From assembly GCF_024661895.1 (NCBI RefSeq), contig NZ_CP102453.1:2542001-2606000 (forward strand): a stretch of DNA of 64,000 bases, given 5' to 3'. How positions within the stretch are numbered: the first letter of the stretch is position 1; each line of letters starts with the position of its first letter. The translations under genes and the position numbers were made by a program. Positions 61,379-64,000 of the stretch are shown one piece after another. Under the pieces are notes generated by a model. It saw nothing but the letters and a program-made list of their open reading frames with translations, searched no databases and was not told the DNA's origin. This DNA comes from Fundicoccus culcitae (GTDB taxonomy: Bacteria > Bacillota > Bacilli > Lactobacillales > Aerococcaceae).

Positions 61379-62649
61379 TGAATTATGAAGAGGCGATGAC
61401 TGCTATTAGGTTCCAGGGTCAAGAAGGCAGCATTTTGCGATTGTCGACCATGGAAGTTTTGCTTGAAGCATCGGGGAATCCTCAAATAGGGATGCAGTTT
61501 ATCCATGTGGCCGGGACGAATGGCAAAGGTTCTGTGAGTCAGTATGTCTATTCTGTCTTAATTGCCGCTGGCTATAAAGTTGGCATGTATACATCACCAT
61601 CCATGATTTCTTTCAATGAACGCATGCAAATTAATCGCCAGTTGATCAGTGATGAGGACTTGATTGCTTTAGCGGATGATGTCAAGTCGCGAATAGGCGA
61701 TGTAGCCGTTTCGCCGACAGAATTTGAATGGATAACAGCTTTGGCTTTTCACTATTTTCATCGAGAAGCTTGTGATTTCGTGATTTTGGAAGTCGGCTTA
61801 GGTGGTCGACTGGATGCCACTAATGTGATTGACAAGCCGTTAGTGTCGGTCATCACCAAGATTGGTTTGGACCATCAAGATGTTCTAGGTGAGACGCTTG
61901 AAGAGATTACGCGTGAAAAAGCAGGAATTATTAAGGAAGGCGTGTCGGTAGTGGCTTATCCACTACAAGAAGCTGGTGTGTTTGAAACGCTTGACACTGT
62001 TTGTGCGGAGAAATCGGCTGACTTAGTGGTTCCTGATTTAATTGAACTTGACATTATTTCTGCCCAGCCCGACGCTCAAGTCTTTTCATATAAGGGTTTG
62101 ACTGATTTGCGGCTGAATATGCTGGGTGTGTACCAGTTTTATAATGCCGTAACGGCTTTGGAAGTGGTATTTATTTTAAGGGGTTTGTATGGGCTTGAGC
62201 TGTCTGATTCTGCGATTCGGCGAGGTTTGGCTGAGGGGCGGATGATTGGGCGGTTTGAGATTGTCCATCAGGCGCCGACTGTGATTTTGGATGGCGCTCA
62301 TAATCCCCAAGGCGTAACGGCTTTGGCTGAGAGCATTCGGCGGCTTTTTCCGGGCAAACGGATTGTGGCGGTCGTGGGCGTTTTGAAGGACAAGAATTTG
62401 GCTGACATGATTGATCTGATTGACGACCTTGTGAGTTCGTACCAGCTCGTTCTGCCTAACAGCATGCGCAGTTTTTCTCTGGATGAGATGGCTGCCGTGA
62501 TTCAAACCCACAGTCAAAAACCCCTTCAAACCAATAAATATCTCCGTAACGCGTTTGGGACGGCTATGGACGTGGTGGGTGACGATGAAATCATTGTTTG
62601 CTTCGGTTCATTATATTTAATGGCTGAAGCGTATGCTTTTTTTAACTAA
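61378..62649 (+). CDS. folC: Folylpolyglutamate / dihydrofolate synthase FolC
   Basis: 423 residues. P-loop VAGTNGKGSVSQYV (about 42-55), SPSMISFNERMQI, ILEVGLGGRLDATN (about 138-151), GLDHQDVLGETLEEI and EGRMIGRFEIV then ILDGAHNPQG (about 300) are all present. It adds glutamates to folates so that they are kept in the cell and used by the folate enzymes encoded upstream. Base composition is higher in GC toward the 3' part than in the neighbours. Its start overlaps the folD stop codon. Confidence 0.93.
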   Translation: MNYEEAMTAIRFQGQEGSILRLSTMEVLLEASGNPQIGMQFIHVAGTNGKGSVSQYVYSVLIAAGYKVGMYTSPSMISFNERMQINRQLISDEDLIALADDVKSRIGDVAVSPTEFEWITALAFHYFHREACDFVILEVGLGGRLDATNVIDKPLVSVITKIGLDHQDVLGETLEEITREKAGIIKEGVSVVAYPLQEAGVFETLDTVCAEKSADLVVPDLIELDIISAQPDAQVFSYKGLTDLRLNMLGVYQFYNAVTALEVVFILRGLYGLELSDSAIRRGLAEGRMIGRFEIVHQAPTVILDGAHNPQGVTALAESIRRLFPGKRIVAVVGVLKDKNLADMIDLIDDLVSSYQLVLPNSMRSFSLDEMAAVIQTHSQKPLQTNKYLRNAFGTAMDVVGDDEIIVCFGSLYLMAEAYAFFN

Positions 62650-62673
62650 TATATAGGTGTATGAGGGGTTGCT

Positions 62674-63426
62674 ATGGATTTAAAAGGGAAAGATTTATTA
62701 GAATTTACAGCTAATAAAGGAGCTGACAAGGCTAATTCGTCCTATAAGAAAATGATTATATTGGGCTTTTTAGCTGGTTTATATATTTCGATAGGCTACG
62801 CCTTGTATTTAAAAGCGATATCGTCGAGTGACAGTGAATGGGCCGGTTTAATCGGCTCCTTCTTGTTCCCCATCGGCTTATTATTGATTGTTGTGGCCGG
62901 CGGGGACTTGTTTACAGGGAATATCTTGGATGTTGCCGTGTCTTATTTGTTGAAGAAGGTTCCTTTGAGTTTGTTGGTGAGAAATTGGGTGGTAGTGTTT
63001 TTGTCAAATGCATTGGGGGCGGTTTTTTTAGCCTATACTTATGGCGAAGTGCTGGGCTTCAACGATGCATTAATGCAAACAGGAACGTTACAATATGCGA
63101 TAGATGGCAAACTTAATTGGTCTCCTTGGGAAATGATAGTTTCAGGGATGTTGTGTAATATTTTGGTGACACTAGGTATCTGGCTGTCCAACAGTAGTAA
63201 GTCCAATGTGGGTAAGATGTTTCTTTTGTGGGTGCCAATTGCTGCATTTGTCTATTTAGGTTTCCAGCATAGTGTGGCTAATTTGTATTTGCTTACTAGT
63301 GGTTTGTTTGCCGGCGTGACTACTATTGGTCCCGTTTTGAGCAATTTGCTCTTTGTTGTAATTGGAAATATTCTTGGCGGTGCGGTGGTTGTTGCTGGGT
63401 TATATGCGGCTGCATACGGCGATTGA
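62674..63426 (+). CDS. Formate/nitrite transporter family (FNT) channel
   Basis: 250 residues with six hydrophobic helices. GFLAGLYISIGYALYLKA, PIGLLLIVVAGGDLFTGN and NWVVVFLSNALGAVFLAY match the FNT signature regions; GMLCNILVTLGIWLSNSSK (about 160-180) and VFLGFQHSVANLY-like (YLGFQHSVANLYLL) carry the central His of the pore. FocA-type pentamers pass formate. The location behind the folate C1 genes suggests formate rather than nitrite. Confidence 0.88.
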   Translation: MDLKGKDLLEFTANKGADKANSSYKKMIILGFLAGLYISIGYALYLKAISSSDSEWAGLIGSFLFPIGLLLIVVAGGDLFTGNILDVAVSYLLKKVPLSLLVRNWVVVFLSNALGAVFLAYTYGEVLGFNDALMQTGTLQYAIDGKLNWSPWEMIVSGMLCNILVTLGIWLSNSSKSNVGKMFLLWVPIAAFVYLGFQHSVANLYLLTSGLFAGVTTIGPVLSNLLFVVIGNILGGAVVVAGLYAAAYGD

Positions 63427-63433
63427 GGAAAAC

Positions 63434-63497
63434 CGAGTGTGTTTAAATAATTGTGGAACCATCGTGTAACATTATTTAAACGTGCTCGATTTTTTTG
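63434..63497 (+). terminator. Terminator of the folate/formate gene cluster
   Basis: An 18-bp stem (CGAGTGTGTTTAAATAAT with ATTATTTAAACGTGCTCG, three G-U pairs) followed by about eight T. Confidence 0.85.
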
Positions 63498-63524
63498 TTT
63501 GTTTAAAATCGTAAAGCAGTAGGT

Positions 63525-63850
63525 GGTTGTTAACTCGAATTGTGAACGAGTTAATAGTTGTTAACTCGAATTGGTTTTGAATCTGCAAATTCGGATTTAA
63601 TGTGAATTTAAACTTCATTTTAACGTTCGTGAACTTGACGACCGTCAAAAGTAATGGTCGTGAATTTGACGAACGAAGAAAGTTTAGTTCGTGGATCAGA
63701 CGAGCTAAGAAAGTTTGGCTCGTGAATAAAACGAACGAAGAAAGTTTAGCTCGTGGATAAGACGAACTAAGAAAGTTTAGCTCGTGGATAAGACGAACTA
63801 AGAAAGTTTGGCTCGTGAATAAAACGAACTAAGAAAGTTTAGTTCGTGAG
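63525..63850. repeat. Repeat-rich tail: 17-bp direct repeat and 31-bp tandem repeats
   Basis: GTTGTTAACTCGAATTG occurs twice (near 63525 and 63558) with TTAACTCG/CGAGTTAA dyad. From 63676 a 31-bp unit repeats at 63676, 63707, 63738, 63769, 63800 and partly at 63831; consensus AAGAAAGTTTAGCTCGTGG then ATAAGACGAACT. AGTTCGT and ACGAACT inside units pair. No spacers and no coding sense in any frame. Confidence 0.85.
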
Positions 63851-63939
63851 GATAATTTTCTTGATGGTTAGTTTTTTTGGTTCGTTTTGAAATGGGTGGG
63901 GAGGGGCAGTGATATTTATTGGGAGGGGAAGCAGATTGA

Positions 63940-63968
63940 TTGACTTGTAAGCGTTTGTAAGTTATTCT
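63940..63968 (+). promoter_or_regulatory. Outgoing promoter with cre-like spacer
   Basis: TTGACT (63940-63945), 17-bp spacer, TATTCT (63963-63968). The spacer contains TTGTAAGCGTTTGTA, a cre match with one mismatch. The gene it drives lies beyond the window. Confidence 0.55.
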
Positions 63969-64000
63969 TGTCTTGATGGGATGCTTTGTGTCAATTGTTA

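Noticed and set aside
63676-63850. CRISPR array
   Set aside because: The 31-bp units touch each other without unique spacers and no cas genes are present. The same holds for the 40-bp arrays.

Overview
The window is AT-rich DNA from a low-GC Gram-positive bacterium. Evidence: an LPATG sortase-anchored surface protein, purine-rich ribosome binding sites, several CcpA (cre)-like sites, PTS/phospho-beta-glucosidase operons with a LicT antiterminator, and an ECF folate transporter. By inference it is a Lactobacillales member outside the classical model genera, perhaps Carnobacteriaceae or Aerococcaceae. There are no rRNA or tRNA genes here to prove this.

Layout. 1-615: end of a SIS-domain gene. 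773-4042: a NUDIX hydrolase / PLD-helicase-DUF3427 pair. 4200-7217: a GntR-controlled dehydrogenase and four-carbon sugar-acid kinase. 7313-7693: a glyoxalase-fold protein. 7791-17600: a nearly complete Lsr autoinducer-2 system (lsrR-lsrK-cupin-alcohol dehydrogenase leftwards, lsrA-C-D-B-F rightwards) that lacks a recognisable lsrG. 17711-22584: a DpnII-type GATC restriction-modification cluster with a divergent predicted nuclease. 22628-39838: two beta-glucoside PTS operons separated by an IS-rich island. The island holds a DDE-type IS, two identical ISL3-family copies, one IS110-family element with a candidate bridge RNA region, and two arrays of a 40-bp dyad repeat. 40010-40180: a small basic protein. 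41134-52068: a giant protein of about 3644 residues built almost wholly of CnaB domains. 52271-53314: a dimeric-barrel protein and a MazEF module whose toxin is broken. 53619-63426: DUF3870, an amino-acid/dicarboxylate symporter, a SHMT-like enzyme, FolT, Fhs, 5-formyl-THF cyclo-ligase, FchA, FolD, FolC and a formate channel. 63427-64000: repeats and an outgoing promoter.

How the genes may work together. The Lsr genes would import, phosphorylate and degrade AI-2. The beta-glucoside operons would import and split aryl- or cello-type beta-glucosides. One of them has had its promoter separated from its LicT antitermination leader by an ISL3 insertion, and the other has an IS between it and its likely AraC regulator. 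The final cluster can connect serine to formate through folate: SHMT, FolD, FchA and Fhs, with formate leaving by the FNT channel and ATP made if Fhs runs in reverse. Its FolD lacks the residues needed for cyclohydrolase activity, which the neighbouring FchA would supply.

All functional calls are by motif and remembered family similarity. No database search was run.
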